DNA of 64,000 nt from Pseudoxanthomonas broegbernensis (lineage in GTDB: Bacteria; Pseudomonadota; Gammaproteobacteria; Xanthomonadales; Xanthomonadaceae): positions 38,477 to 102,476 of the forward strand of contig NZ_JACHGU010000007.1 in assembly GCF_014202435.1 (NCBI RefSeq), in the 5' to 3' direction. Position 1 is the stretch's first letter; every line of letters begins with the position of its first letter. The translations under genes and the position numbers were made by a program. Shown in pieces: positions 19,470 to 27,784 of this stretch. Under the pieces are notes generated by a model that did not search any database, was not told the origin of the DNA, and worked only from the letters and a program-made list of their open reading frames with translations.

Positions 19470-20472
19470 GCGGGAAGAGGATGCGCGCTCGTCCTGGAAG
19501 CACCGGCCCGAAGGCGGGAGCCGTGGCTCGCTGGCGTTGATCGTGGCCATCGCCCGGCATGGCGGGCGATGGCTGGCGCGGCTGTGCCTGTACCCGATCA
19601 CGCTGTATTTCCTGGTCATGCGCGGACCGGAGCGGCGGGCCTCGCGCGCATGGCTGTCGCAGGTGCGCGGGCGGCGCGCGGGCGTGTGGGCGGCGGCGCG
19701 GCACATCCATACCTTCGCCGCGACCATCCTCGACCGGGTGTACCTCATCGGCGGCAGTGCGGACCGCTTCGACATCCGCGTGCATGGGCTGTCGCCGCTG
19801 CACGCGCTGGTGGACGCGGGCCGCGGCGCGTTGCTGTTCGGCTCGCACCTGGGCAGCTTCGACGCCCTGCGGGTGCTGGCGCGGCAGCGGCCGGGGCTGA
19901 CGGTGCGTGTGGTGCTCGATCGCGCCCACAATCCGGTGCTGACGGAAATCTTCGAATCGCTCGACCCCTCCCTGGCCGCGGGCGTGATCGACGGTGGCCA
20001 GCCCGGCGCGGCCATCGCCCTGGAGATCAGGGATGCGCTGGAGGCGGGGTCGCTGGTGGCGCTGCTGGTCGATCGCGCGCTGCCGCACGAAGCCACGGCC
20101 GCGGTGCCCTTCCTGGGACGGCCGGCCCGGTTCCCGCTCACGCCCTGGGGGCTGGCGGCGGCCCTGCGCGCGCCGGTGCTGCTGTGCTTCGGCCTGTACC
20201 GCGGCGGCAAGCGCTACGACCTGCACTTCGAACCGTTCTGCGATCCGGCGGTCGAAGGTGGGCCGCCTGCGCGCGGCGCGCGCGCGCAATGGATGCGCGA
20301 TCGCGTGGCCGGCTACGCCGCGCGGCTGGAACACCATGCGCGCCAGGCCCCCTGCAACTGGTTCAACTTCTACGACTTCTGGAACGACGATGGCCAAGAC
20401 CCCATGGCGGCCCCTCCGCACGATCGCACCGCTGCTGGCATGCGTGCTGGCGCTGCCGTGCGCCGTGGCTGA
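19462..20472 (+). CDS. LpxL/HtrB-like acyltransferase of the polyene cluster
   Basis: About 336 residues. A hydrophobic N-terminal anchor (ARLCLYPITLYFLVMRGPERR) precedes the acyltransferase core with FGSHLGSFDALR, the HxxxxD catalytic motif near residue 130, and later VALLVDR and VPFLGRPARFP. This is the lauroyl-acyltransferase-like family (COG4261) found in these clusters and thought to join the polyene to its lipid or glycerol carrier. The start is either GTG 19456 or ATG 19462; both overlap the previous gene. Confidence 0.85.
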   Translation: MIEREEDARSSWKHRPEGGSRGSLALIVAIARHGGRWLARLCLYPITLYFLVMRGPERRASRAWLSQVRGRRAGVWAAARHIHTFAATILDRVYLIGGSADRFDIRVHGLSPLHALVDAGRGALLFGSHLGSFDALRVLARQRPGLTVRVVLDRAHNPVLTEIFESLDPSLAAGVIDGGQPGAAIALEIRDALEAGSLVALLVDRALPHEATAAVPFLGRPARFPLTPWGLAAALRAPVLLCFGLYRGGKRYDLHFEPFCDPAVEGGPPARGARAQWMRDRVAGYAARLEHHARQAPCNWFNFYDFWNDDGQDPMAAPPHDRTAAGMRAGAAVRRG

Positions 20473-21058
20473 GAAGGCGCCGGACCTCGATGTCGACTGG
20501 GTGCTGGAGGCGGTGGCGCGCCCGGCGCCCAGCCGGACCCCGTTCGTCGAGCTGCGCGACTCGCCCTTGTTGAAGCAGCCCCTGCGCCTGCAGGGCGAGT
20601 ACCGGCGCGAGCAGGACGGACGCCTGGTACGGCGAGTGGAGTCGCCCTACCTGGAGACCACCACGCTGACCGCCGGCGAAGCGGTGATCGAGCGCGCCGG
20701 GCGCGCGCCACGGCGCATCGCCCTGCGTCAGGCGCCGGAACTGGCCGCGGTGCAGGCCGGTTTCGGTGCCTTGCTGGCCGGCGACCGGGAGTTGCTGCAG
20801 GAGACCTATGCGGTGCAGGCGCAGGGGGTGCGCGAGCGCTGGACGCTGCGGCTGGTGCCGCGCGACCCGCGCCTGGCCGCCTCGCTGGCGCGCATCGACC
20901 TGCGTGGGCGCGGCGTGGAGCTGCGTTGCGTGGAGAGCCACCCGGCCAAGGGCGAGCCGCAGCGCACGTTGATGGCCGGCGCCGCGGCTGCCGCGACCGG
21001 CGTGGACGACGCCTCCGCGCTGGCGGCGCTATGCCACGACGGCGAAGAAGCGCCTTGA
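20390..21058 (+). CDS. LolA-like outer-membrane carrier protein
   Basis: 222 residues with a signal peptide (PLRTIAPLLACVLALPCAVA, cleavage near residue 27). The mature part has the beta-rich pattern of LolA-type lipid carriers: FVELRDSPLLKQPLRLQGEY, VESPYLETTTLTAGEAVIER, GDRELLQETYAVQ, WTLRLVPRDPRLA. Such a protein is standard in aryl polyene clusters and probably carries the polyene lipid across the periplasm from the MMPL pump. It overlaps the acyltransferase by 83 bases, and its stop overlaps the exporter start (TGATG). Confidence 0.8.
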   Translation: MAKTPWRPLRTIAPLLACVLALPCAVAEKAPDLDVDWVLEAVARPAPSRTPFVELRDSPLLKQPLRLQGEYRREQDGRLVRRVESPYLETTTLTAGEAVIERAGRAPRRIALRQAPELAAVQAGFGALLAGDRELLQETYAVQAQGVRERWTLRLVPRDPRLAASLARIDLRGRGVELRCVESHPAKGEPQRTLMAGAAAAATGVDDASALAALCHDGEEAP

Positions 21059-23445
21059 TGGGGGCTGGCGCCACCGCCGCCCCGCGCGCCGGCGTGCGCA
21101 TCGCGCTGCTGCTGGGCTGGCTGGCGGTGCTGGCGGTGGGCGGCATGCTGTTGAGCGGCGGCCTGCGCATGGAAGAGGACCTGCGCAGCTTCCTGCCCAC
21201 GCCGCGCACCCCGGCGCAGGTCCTGCTGGTGGACGAACTGGGCGAAGGGCCGGGGTCGCGCCTGCTGCTGCTGGCCCTCTCCGGGGCGCCGCCGCAGGCG
21301 CTGGCGGCGCGCTCGCAGGCGCTGCGCGCGGCCTTGGCCGCGCGGCCGGAGATCGCCCTGGCCGGCAACGGCGACGATGGCGGCCTGGAGGCGGTGCCCG
21401 AACGCCTGCGCCCCTACCGCTACCTGCTGTCGCCCACTCTGGATTCGCAGCCACTGGATTCGGCCTACCTGCACGGCGAACTGCAACAGCGGCTGCAGGA
21501 CCTGGGTTCCCCGGCGGCCGACCTGGTCGAGCCATTGCTGCCGTCCGATCCCACCCTGGAGACGCTGCGCCTGGCCGAGGCCTGGCAACCCTCGCAGGCA
21601 CCGCAGCGCCGGTATGGCGTGTGGTTCGACCGTGCCGGGGAACAGGCGCTGCTGCTGGCGCAGACCCGGGCCGCCGGCTTCGACGGCGCCGCGCAGCAAG
21701 AGGCCGTCGCGGCCATCGAGGAGGCCTTCGCACAAGGGGCGCATGAGGTTTCCGGGGGCGAGGGCGGCATGCCTCCGGAGGCCGAGGCCGCGCGGCTGGA
21801 GATCTCCGGCCCCGGCGCCTTCGCCGTGGCCATCCGCGAGCGCACCGAAGCGGAGATGCGCTGGATCGGCACCGCCGACACGCTGGGCCTGCTGCTGCTG
21901 TTGGCCGTGGCCTACCGGCGCTGGAGCATGCCGCTGTTCGGCGCGCTGCCGCTGGCCAGCGGCGGGCTGGCCGGGCTGGGGGCGGTGGCGCTCCTGTTCG
22001 ACGGCGTGCATGGCATCACCCTGGCGTTTGGCTTCACCTTGATAGGCGTGGCCCAGGACTACCCGATCCACTTCTTCAGCCACCTGCGCCCGGGCGTGGA
22101 ACCGCACGCCAGCGCGCGCGCGCTGTGGCCCACGCTGGTGACGGGCGTGGCCGCCACCTGCATCGCCTATGCCACCTTCCTGCTTTCCGGCGTGGACGGG
22201 CTGAAGCAGTTGGCGGTGCTCACCATCGCCGGCCTGGTCGTGGCCGCCGCTTCCACCCGCTGGCTGCTTCCGGTACTGGTCACGCCCGCGCGCCACGACC
22301 CGGCGCGCTCGCCACGCCTGGAACGGGCGTGGCGAGCGATCGAGCGATTGCCGCGCCCGCGCGCAGCGTTGGCCGGGCTGGCGATCGCGGCCGGTGGCGT
22401 GGTCGCGTTCGCCCCGGGCGCGTTCTGGCAGAACGACCTGGCGCGGCTGACCCCGGTGCCGCCGGCGGACCTGCAGCGCGATGCGCAACTGCGCGCCGAA
22501 CTGGGTGCGCCGGACGTACGCTACATGGCCGCCCTGACCGCGGCCGACGCCGAGGCCGCGCTGCAGGCATCCGAGCGTCTGCTGCCGGTGCTGCGTCGGC
22601 TGCAGGGCCAGGGCGTGCTCGACGGCTACGACCTGGCCGCGCGCTACCTGCCCAGCGCGACCACCCAGCGCGCGCGCCAGGCGCGGCTGCCTGACGCGGT
22701 ATCGCTGCGGTATGCGCTGGACGCGGCGCTGGCGGACGCGCCGTTCCGCGGCGATGCCTTCGCTCCTTTCCTGGAGGACGTCGCCACCGCGCGCGCCGCG
22801 CCGCCGCTGGGCATGGACGATCTGGCGGGCACCCCGCTGGAACTGGCCGTGGCCGGCCTGCTGCTGCGCGGCCCGGACCACGCCACCGCGCTGGTCTCGC
22901 TGTCCGGGCTGCGCGACCCGGAGGCGCTGGCGGCGGCCATCGCGCCGTACGGCGCGCAATTGCTGGACCTGAAGCAGGCGTCCGAATCGCTGGTCGAGGA
23001 GTGGCGATCGCGCCTGCTCGGTGCGCTGGCGGTGGCGGCGCTGCTGCTGGCCGGCATCGTGTGGCTGGCGCTGCGCGCGCCGCGGCGGGTGCTGCGGGTG
23101 CTGGCGCCGATGGTGCTGAGCACGCTGCTGATCCTGGCGGTGCTGCGCGGCTGCGGCGCGGAGCTGAACCTGTTCCACCTGGTCTCGCTGATCCTGGCCG
23201 CCGGCCTGGGCCTGGACTACGCGCTGTTCTTCGACCACGCCGGCGACGACCGGGCCGCGCAGTTGCGCACGCTGCACGCGGTGATCGTGTGCAGCCTCAC
23301 CACGCTGCTGGTGTTCAGCCTGCTGGCGCTGTCCTCGATCCCGGTGCTGCGCGCCATCGGCAGCACCGTGGCGCTGGGCGTGTTCTTCAACTTCGTCCTG
23401 GCCCTGCTGGTGGCGCGCGCGCCCGCGGCGGAGCGCATGGCATGA
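21058..23445 (+). CDS. MMPL/RND-type exporter of the polyene cluster
   Basis: 795 residues in two repeats. Each repeat has one membrane helix, a large periplasmic domain (about 35-270 and 475-670) and a bundle of about five helices (about 275-430 and 675-790). The helix-4 signatures are FGFTLIGVAQDYPIHFFSH and AAGLGLDYALFFDH, carrying the acidic residues expected for proton coupling. Similar pumps in xanthomonadin clusters are needed to place the pigment in the outer membrane. ATG 21058 (TGATG overlap) is preferred; an in-frame ATG at 21031 is possible. Confidence 0.88.
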   Translation: MGAGATAAPRAGVRIALLLGWLAVLAVGGMLLSGGLRMEEDLRSFLPTPRTPAQVLLVDELGEGPGSRLLLLALSGAPPQALAARSQALRAALAARPEIALAGNGDDGGLEAVPERLRPYRYLLSPTLDSQPLDSAYLHGELQQRLQDLGSPAADLVEPLLPSDPTLETLRLAEAWQPSQAPQRRYGVWFDRAGEQALLLAQTRAAGFDGAAQQEAVAAIEEAFAQGAHEVSGGEGGMPPEAEAARLEISGPGAFAVAIRERTEAEMRWIGTADTLGLLLLLAVAYRRWSMPLFGALPLASGGLAGLGAVALLFDGVHGITLAFGFTLIGVAQDYPIHFFSHLRPGVEPHASARALWPTLVTGVAATCIAYATFLLSGVDGLKQLAVLTIAGLVVAAASTRWLLPVLVTPARHDPARSPRLERAWRAIERLPRPRAALAGLAIAAGGVVAFAPGAFWQNDLARLTPVPPADLQRDAQLRAELGAPDVRYMAALTAADAEAALQASERLLPVLRRLQGQGVLDGYDLAARYLPSATTQRARQARLPDAVSLRYALDAALADAPFRGDAFAPFLEDVATARAAPPLGMDDLAGTPLELAVAGLLLRGPDHATALVSLSGLRDPEALAAAIAPYGAQLLDLKQASESLVEEWRSRLLGALAVAALLLAGIVWLALRAPRRVLRVLAPMVLSTLLILAVLRGCGAELNLFHLVSLILAAGLGLDYALFFDHAGDDRAAQLRTLHAVIVCSLTTLLVFSLLALSSIPVLRAIGSTVALGVFFNFVLALLVARAPAAERMA

Positions 23446-23903
23446 GCACGGTGCTCCTGGACCGCGCCGGCATCCTCGCCCTGGTGCCGCACCAGGGCGC
23501 GATGTGCCTGTGGGACGAAGTCGTCGAGTGGGACGCGCAGCGCATTGGCCTGCGTGCCCGGAACCACGTCGCGCCCACCCATCCGCTGCGCGCGCGAGGC
23601 CGGCTGCCGGCACTGGCGCTGTGCGAATACGGAGCCCAGGCGATGGCGGTGCATGGCGGCCTGCTGACGCGGGAACACGGCGGCCGCGCCGCCGCGGGAG
23701 TGCTGGTGGCGCTGCGCGAAGTGGACCTGGCGGTGGCCCGCATCGACGACCTGGCGGGCGCGCTGGAGGGCGAGGCCGAACTGCTCGCGGCCGGGCCAGG
23801 CAGCCAGCAGTACGCGTTCCGCATTCGCCACCGTGGCCGCCTGCTGGCGAGCGGCCGCGCCGCGGCGATGCTCGATGCCACCGGCCTCGATACTGGCGGG
23901 TAA
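23442..23903 (+). CDS. Second hotdog dehydratase subunit of the polyene cluster
   Basis: 153 residues. It begins LVPHQGAMCLWDEVVEWD, the PHxxxM...D pattern of the ApeP-like 3-hydroxyacyl-ACP dehydratase family. The hotdog core follows (GRLPALALCEYGAQAMAVHGGLL, then VLVALREVDL). In characterised polyene systems such a protein forms a heterodimer with the short FabZ-like subunit. ATG overlaps the exporter stop (ATGA). Confidence is high for the family and moderate for the pairing. Confidence 0.85.
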   Translation: MSTVLLDRAGILALVPHQGAMCLWDEVVEWDAQRIGLRARNHVAPTHPLRARGRLPALALCEYGAQAMAVHGGLLTREHGGRAAAGVLVALREVDLAVARIDDLAGALEGEAELLAAGPGSQQYAFRIRHRGRLLASGRAAAMLDATGLDTGG

Positions 23904-23993
23904 GGCGCATCGGCGGATGCGATGGCGTCCGGTCCACCGGCATCGCAAAGGACGCCTGGCCGCACGCATGCCGGCGAAGCGCCGGCACGCTGG

Positions 23994-23999
23994 CACAAT
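23994..23999 (+). promoter_or_regulatory. -10 box before the ketoreductase gene, leaderless configuration
   Basis: CACAAT, six bases, then ATG 24006. No ribosome binding site. This suggests the ketoreductase has its own start site. Confidence 0.45.
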
Positions 24000-24005
24000 G
24001 GGCCG

Positions 24006-24746
24006 ATGAGCCAGACCCGTATTCCTACCCGACGCGCCCTGGTCACCGGCGGCAGCGGCGACATCGGCGGCGCGATCTGCGGCGCCCTGGCCGATGCCGG
24101 CCTGGAGGTGATCGTGCATGCGCATGGCAACCTGGCCCGCGCCGAGGAAGTGGCCGGGTCGATCCGCGCGCGCGGCGGGCGCGCGCAGGCGACGGCTTTC
24201 GACGTGGCCGACGGCGGCGCCGTCGCGGCGGCGGTCGCCGTGTTGCTGGAGCAGGGCCGCATCGACGTCCTGGTCAACAATGCCGGCGTCCACGACGACG
24301 CACCGATGGCCGGGATGAGCGACGCGCAGTGGCAGCGTGTGGTCGACGTATCGCTGCATGGCTTCTTCCATGTCACCCGCCCGCTGTTGCTGCCGATGGC
24401 GCGCGCGCGCTGGGGCCGCATCGTCAGCCTGTCCTCGGTGGCCGCGGTGCTGGGCAACCGCGGCCAGGCCAACTACGCCGCGGCCAAGGCAGGGCTGCAT
24501 GGTGCTTCCCGGTCGCTGGCGCGGGAGATGGCCAGCCGCGGGATCACCGTCAATGTCGTCGCGCCGGGGGTAATCGAAGGCGCGATGACGGCCGGGCGCT
24601 TTCCGCCCGAGGCGCTGAAGCAGATGGTTCCGGCGGCCCGGCCGGGCCGCCCCGAGGAGGTGGCCGCGCTGGTGGCGTTCCTGTGCTCGGAGGCGGCCGG
24701 TTACGTCAACGGCCAGGTGATCGGCATCAACGGCGGAATGGCCTGA
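24006..24746 (+). CDS. 3-oxoacyl-ACP reductase (FabG-like) of the polyene cluster
   Basis: 246-residue short-chain dehydrogenase. NADP-binding motif TGGSGDIGG at the N-terminus, NNAG at about 95, and the catalytic Ser-Tyr-Lys in SLSSVAAVLGNRGQANYAAAK. The C-terminus (INGGMA) is FabG-like. It reduces the 3-keto group in each polyene extension cycle. It is 102 bases after the second dehydratase gene and has a possible own promoter. Confidence 0.9.
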   Translation: MSQTRIPTRRALVTGGSGDIGGAICGALADAGLEVIVHAHGNLARAEEVAGSIRARGGRAQATAFDVADGGAVAAAVAVLLEQGRIDVLVNNAGVHDDAPMAGMSDAQWQRVVDVSLHGFFHVTRPLLLPMARARWGRIVSLSSVAAVLGNRGQANYAAAKAGLHGASRSLAREMASRGITVNVVAPGVIEGAMTAGRFPPEALKQMVPAARPGRPEEVAALVAFLCSEAAGYVNGQVIGINGGMA

Positions 24747-24889
24747 ACGTCTTGCCGACGGCCGCGCGGGTGGCGATAGCGGCCACCCACCATCCGGGCA
24801 AGGGATGCGCGCCATCGCGCGTCGCGAGGCATGGCCATCGGTTCTCGCACCGCCGGGATTCGTCGCTCCCGGCGGCAATGCCGTCTTGA

Positions 24890-26143
24890 TTACTCGACCG
24901 TACGCGTGCCATCCGGAGCGGTGGCCCGTCCGTCGGTGCGCCAGCCGCTCAACGTCAACAGCGGCCCGGTCATCAACGTGGTCGTCAGGGCCACCAGCAG
25001 CAGCAGGGTGAACATCTCCGGGCCGATCAACCCGGCGTCCAGCCCGACCTTCATCACGATCAATTCGATCATGCCGCGCGCATTCATCAGCGAGCCCACC
25101 GCCACGCTGTCGCGGGCGCTGTAGCCCGACAGCCGGGCGCCGAGCCCGCCGCCGGCGAGCTTGCCCACCACCGCCACCGCCAGGATCAGCAGCAATGCGC
25201 CCACGCCGGCGCCGGTGAAGGCGTCGGCGGTGGTGTCCAGCCCGGCCAGGGCGAAGAACACCGGCATCAGCAGCACCAGCGCCAGGTGCTCGATGCGTTC
25301 CACCAGGCTCTGCATCAGGCGCGCGTCGCGCGGCAGGCAGGCCCCGAACAGGAACGCACCGAACACCGCATGCACGTGCAGCCACTCGGTGGCCGCCGCG
25401 CAGGCGAACAGCCCCACCAGCAGCGCGGCCAGCACGGTGCCCGATGGCTTGCCGTCGGCGGCATGGCGGTGCAGTAGCCAGGCGAACAGCGGCTTGAGGC
25501 CGGCGAATATCACCACCAGCAGCAGCGCCAGCCCGACCAGGGTCCGCATCAGGCCGGCGTAGCCGCCGTCGCCGGTCAGCGCCACCAGCAGCGCCAGCGC
25601 CACCCAGGCGGCCACGTCGAGCAGCGCCGCGGCCGACAGCGACAGGCGGCCGATCCGGGTCTGCTGCAGCTCGCGGTCCTTGAGGATCCGCGCCAGCACC
25701 GGAAACGCGGTGACCGACAGCGCGACCGCCAGGTACATGGCGAACGGCCAGAAACCCACGCCCTCCGGCACCAACGCCCCGTGCAGCAGCGGCGCCACCG
25801 CCAAGGCCAGGCCGAACGGCAGCAAGGCCGACAGGCCGGCCACCCGCGCCGCCGCCAGCACCTGCGCGCGCGCGCCTTCGGGCGCACGCAACTCGGCGCC
25901 GATCACGAACATGAACAACACCAGCCCCAGGGTCGACAGCGCCGACAGCCCCGGCAGCGATTCGGCCGGGAACAGGGCTGCATGCAGATCGGGCAGGGCG
26001 GCGCCGAAGACGATCGGCCCCAGCAGGATGCCCGCGGCCATTTCGCCGATCACCCGCGGCTGCCCGAAGCGCGCCAGCAACAGGCCGCACAGCCGTGCGG
26101 CGACCAGGATCACCGCGATCTGAAACAGCAACAGCCCCGCCAT
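24890..26143 (-). CDS. CPA2-family cation:proton antiporter
   Basis: 417 residues, 12-13 membrane helices, no cytosolic regulatory domain. It starts LLLFQIAVILVAARLCGLLL; IGEMAAGILLGPIVFG and LGLVLFMFVIGAELR are typical for the KefB/NapA-like CPA2 family, and HAVFGAFLFGACLPRD and FFALAGLDTTADAF follow. It probably exchanges Na+ or K+ for H+ in the inner membrane. It lies between the two oppositely oriented polyene gene blocks and has its own strong promoter, so it is probably not part of the pigment operon. Confidence 0.87.
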   Translation of the reverse strand: MAGLLLFQIAVILVAARLCGLLLARFGQPRVIGEMAAGILLGPIVFGAALPDLHAALFPAESLPGLSALSTLGLVLFMFVIGAELRAPEGARAQVLAAARVAGLSALLPFGLALAVAPLLHGALVPEGVGFWPFAMYLAVALSVTAFPVLARILKDRELQQTRIGRLSLSAAALLDVAAWVALALLVALTGDGGYAGLMRTLVGLALLLVVIFAGLKPLFAWLLHRHAADGKPSGTVLAALLVGLFACAAATEWLHVHAVFGAFLFGACLPRDARLMQSLVERIEHLALVLLMPVFFALAGLDTTADAFTGAGVGALLLILAVAVVGKLAGGGLGARLSGYSARDSVAVGSLMNARGMIELIVMKVGLDAGLIGPEMFTLLLLVALTTTLMTGPLLTLSGWRTDGRATAPDGTRTVE

Positions 26144-26175
26144 GACGCGGCTTCCTCCCCCAGGAAAACCGTACT

Positions 26176-26204
26176 TTTATACCAGCCCCGGATAGCCGGT
26201 GACA
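26176..26204 (-). promoter_or_regulatory. Promoter of the antiporter gene
   Basis: On the minus strand TGTCAC (26204-26199), a 17-base spacer, then TATAAA (26181-26176). Start expected near 26169, giving a leader of about 25 bases with a GGGGGAGG ribosome binding site before ATG 26143. Confidence 0.65.
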
Positions 26205-26253
26205 GCGCAGTCATCGTCGCCGGCCCGCATCGGCACCTGCGCCCCGCCCGCGA

Positions 26254-27006
26254 TCAGGCCTCGGCGTCGATGACCGGCGCCTGCGCGCGCACGCGCCGGT
26301 ATTCGTTCCACACGTCCCCGTGGGCCACCACCTGACGCACCACGTGCGAGGTGATCCGGTACAGGTCGTGCAGCGGCCGGAAGTGGCTGCGCCGCATCGG
26401 ATAGTCGGCGCCGCGATAGCGCGTCTCCACCGGGATCGACACGCAGCGCACGCCCAGTCGGCGCGCGGCGGAGATCAGCAGTTGCGCCTCGAACACGAAA
26501 TCCTCGCCGGGCACGTCCTCCAGCGCCAGAACCGCGGCCGGGTAGTAGCGCTGCCCGCTCTGGGTATCGGCGATGCGATGGCCGGCCGCCCAGGCCACGC
26601 CCCAGTCGCCGAAGGCATTGGCCAGGCGCCGGTGGGTCGGCGCGGCGGCGCGATGGCGCAGGCGCGCGCCGATCACGATCCGGTCCGGGTGGCGCGCGGC
26701 GGCGGCAAGCAGGCGCGGCAGGTCGGACGGGTCGTGCTGGCCATCGCCGTCCAGGGTGATCACGCCGTACGCGCCGCGCGCATGCGCCTCGGCGAAGCCG
26801 GTGCGCAGCGCCGCGCCCTTGCCGCGCCGGTACGGATGGCGCAGCACCGTGACCGGCAGGTCCTGCAGGCACTGCGCGGTGCCGTCCTCGGAGCCATCGT
26901 CGACCACGATCACCCACGGGCAGTGGCGCAGGGTCTGCTCGACCACCTCGCGGATCCGCAGCGCTTCGTTGAGCGCCGGGATCACCACGGCGTGCGGCTC
27001 AAGCAT
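26254..27006 (-). CDS. Family 2 glycosyltransferase of the polyene cluster
   Basis: 250 residues. GT-A fold motifs: AVVIPALNEALRI, VVDDGSEDGT, and GVITLDGDGQHDP holding the DxD metal site. No membrane helix after the catalytic domain. It overlaps the chain-length-factor-like gene by 8 bases and is last in a three-gene operon. Glycosyltransferases are regular members of xanthomonadin clusters, but which part of the lipid they sugar-modify is not settled. Confidence 0.85.
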   Translation of the reverse strand: MLEPHAVVIPALNEALRIREVVEQTLRHCPWVIVVDDGSEDGTAQCLQDLPVTVLRHPYRRGKGAALRTGFAEAHARGAYGVITLDGDGQHDPSDLPRLLAAAARHPDRIVIGARLRHRAAAPTHRRLANAFGDWGVAWAAGHRIADTQSGQRYYPAAVLALEDVPGEDFVFEAQLLISAARRLGVRCVSIPVETRYRGADYPMRRSHFRPLHDLYRITSHVVRQVVAHGDVWNEYRRVRAQAPVIDAEA

Positions 27007-27784
27007 GTTCCAGCCTCACCCGCAGCACGCGATCCCCGCCGGCCGGCAGCACCGCCTCGGGCCCGCCGTCGGCCAGCGCGGCCAGCAACGCCAGCATCGG
27101 CGCCATCGCGTTGCCCGGGGCCGCGTCCGCGGGCGGCGGCGTGGCCGGGACGCCGCCCGCCCACTCCACCGACAGGCGCCGGCTCGCGCAGATGCCGTCG
27201 CGAGCCAGCACCAGGGCGCCGCCGAGCAGGCCGTCGCTGTGCAGCACCTGGCGCAGCGGCCCGGTGGACGCGCCGTCGTAGCCGACCAGCAGCACCGCCT
27301 CGGTGCCGGTGGCCAGTTGCGCCAGCGCCTCCAGCAGGCCCATGGCGAAGCTGCCCTGGCCGGCGCTGAGCGCGGTGGCCGGCTGCATCGCGCCGGTGCC
27401 GATGGTCCAGTAGCCGGCGGCGGCGTTGTGCACCGAGTTGTGGAAGCGGGTCGGCGAGACTTCCGCCGGTGCGCGAGCCAGGGTCTGGCAAAGGTGATCG
27501 CTGATGGCCAGGTCGCCGTAGGTCGAGGCGAATATCGAGGGCAGCGTGGTCGGGTCGCGGCCGGCGGCCTCGCACGCGGCCTGTGCGGCGTGCAGCGCGA
27601 CCAGCACCGTATCCGGTGCGCGCCGGCGTTCGTTCGGCGGCAGCAGCGTCGGGGCCGGCCGCGTGGCGGCGCCGGCGGCGGCCACCCGCCCGCGCCGATG
27701 GGCGAGGAAGGCGTCCCACGAGGGAAGGCCCGGTGCCCACAGGCCGATGCCTTCGATGGCGGCGGTCAGCATCCGGGTGTTCAT
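26999..27784 (-). CDS. Ketosynthase-like protein lacking the active Cys (chain-length-factor type)
   Basis: 261 residues, only the N-terminal thiolase half. Where a ketosynthase has its nucleophilic Cys, this has LSAGQGSFAMG with Gln at 143, the substitution typical of KS-beta/chain length factor proteins. Other fold blocks: FHNSVHNAAAGYWTIG and AVLLVGYDG. It probably pairs with the full ketosynthase encoded immediately upstream (ATGA overlap, 27784/27781) and helps set polyene length. Confidence 0.8.
   Translation of the reverse strand: MNTRMLTAAIEGIGLWAPGLPSWDAFLAHRRGRVAAAGAATRPAPTLLPPNERRRAPDTVLVALHAAQAACEAAGRDPTTLPSIFASTYGDLAISDHLCQTLARAPAEVSPTRFHNSVHNAAAGYWTIGTGAMQPATALSAGQGSFAMGLLEALAQLATGTEAVLLVGYDGASTGPLRQVLHSDGLLGGALVLARDGICASRRLSVEWAGGVPATPPPADAAPGNAMAPMLALLAALADGGPEAVLPAGGDRVLRVRLEHA

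Noticed and set aside
20806..26090. Overlapping 1060- and 957-codon minus-strand frames
   Set aside because: They lie opposite the LolA-like, exporter, dehydratase and ketoreductase genes and beside the antiporter in the wrong frame; no family motifs.
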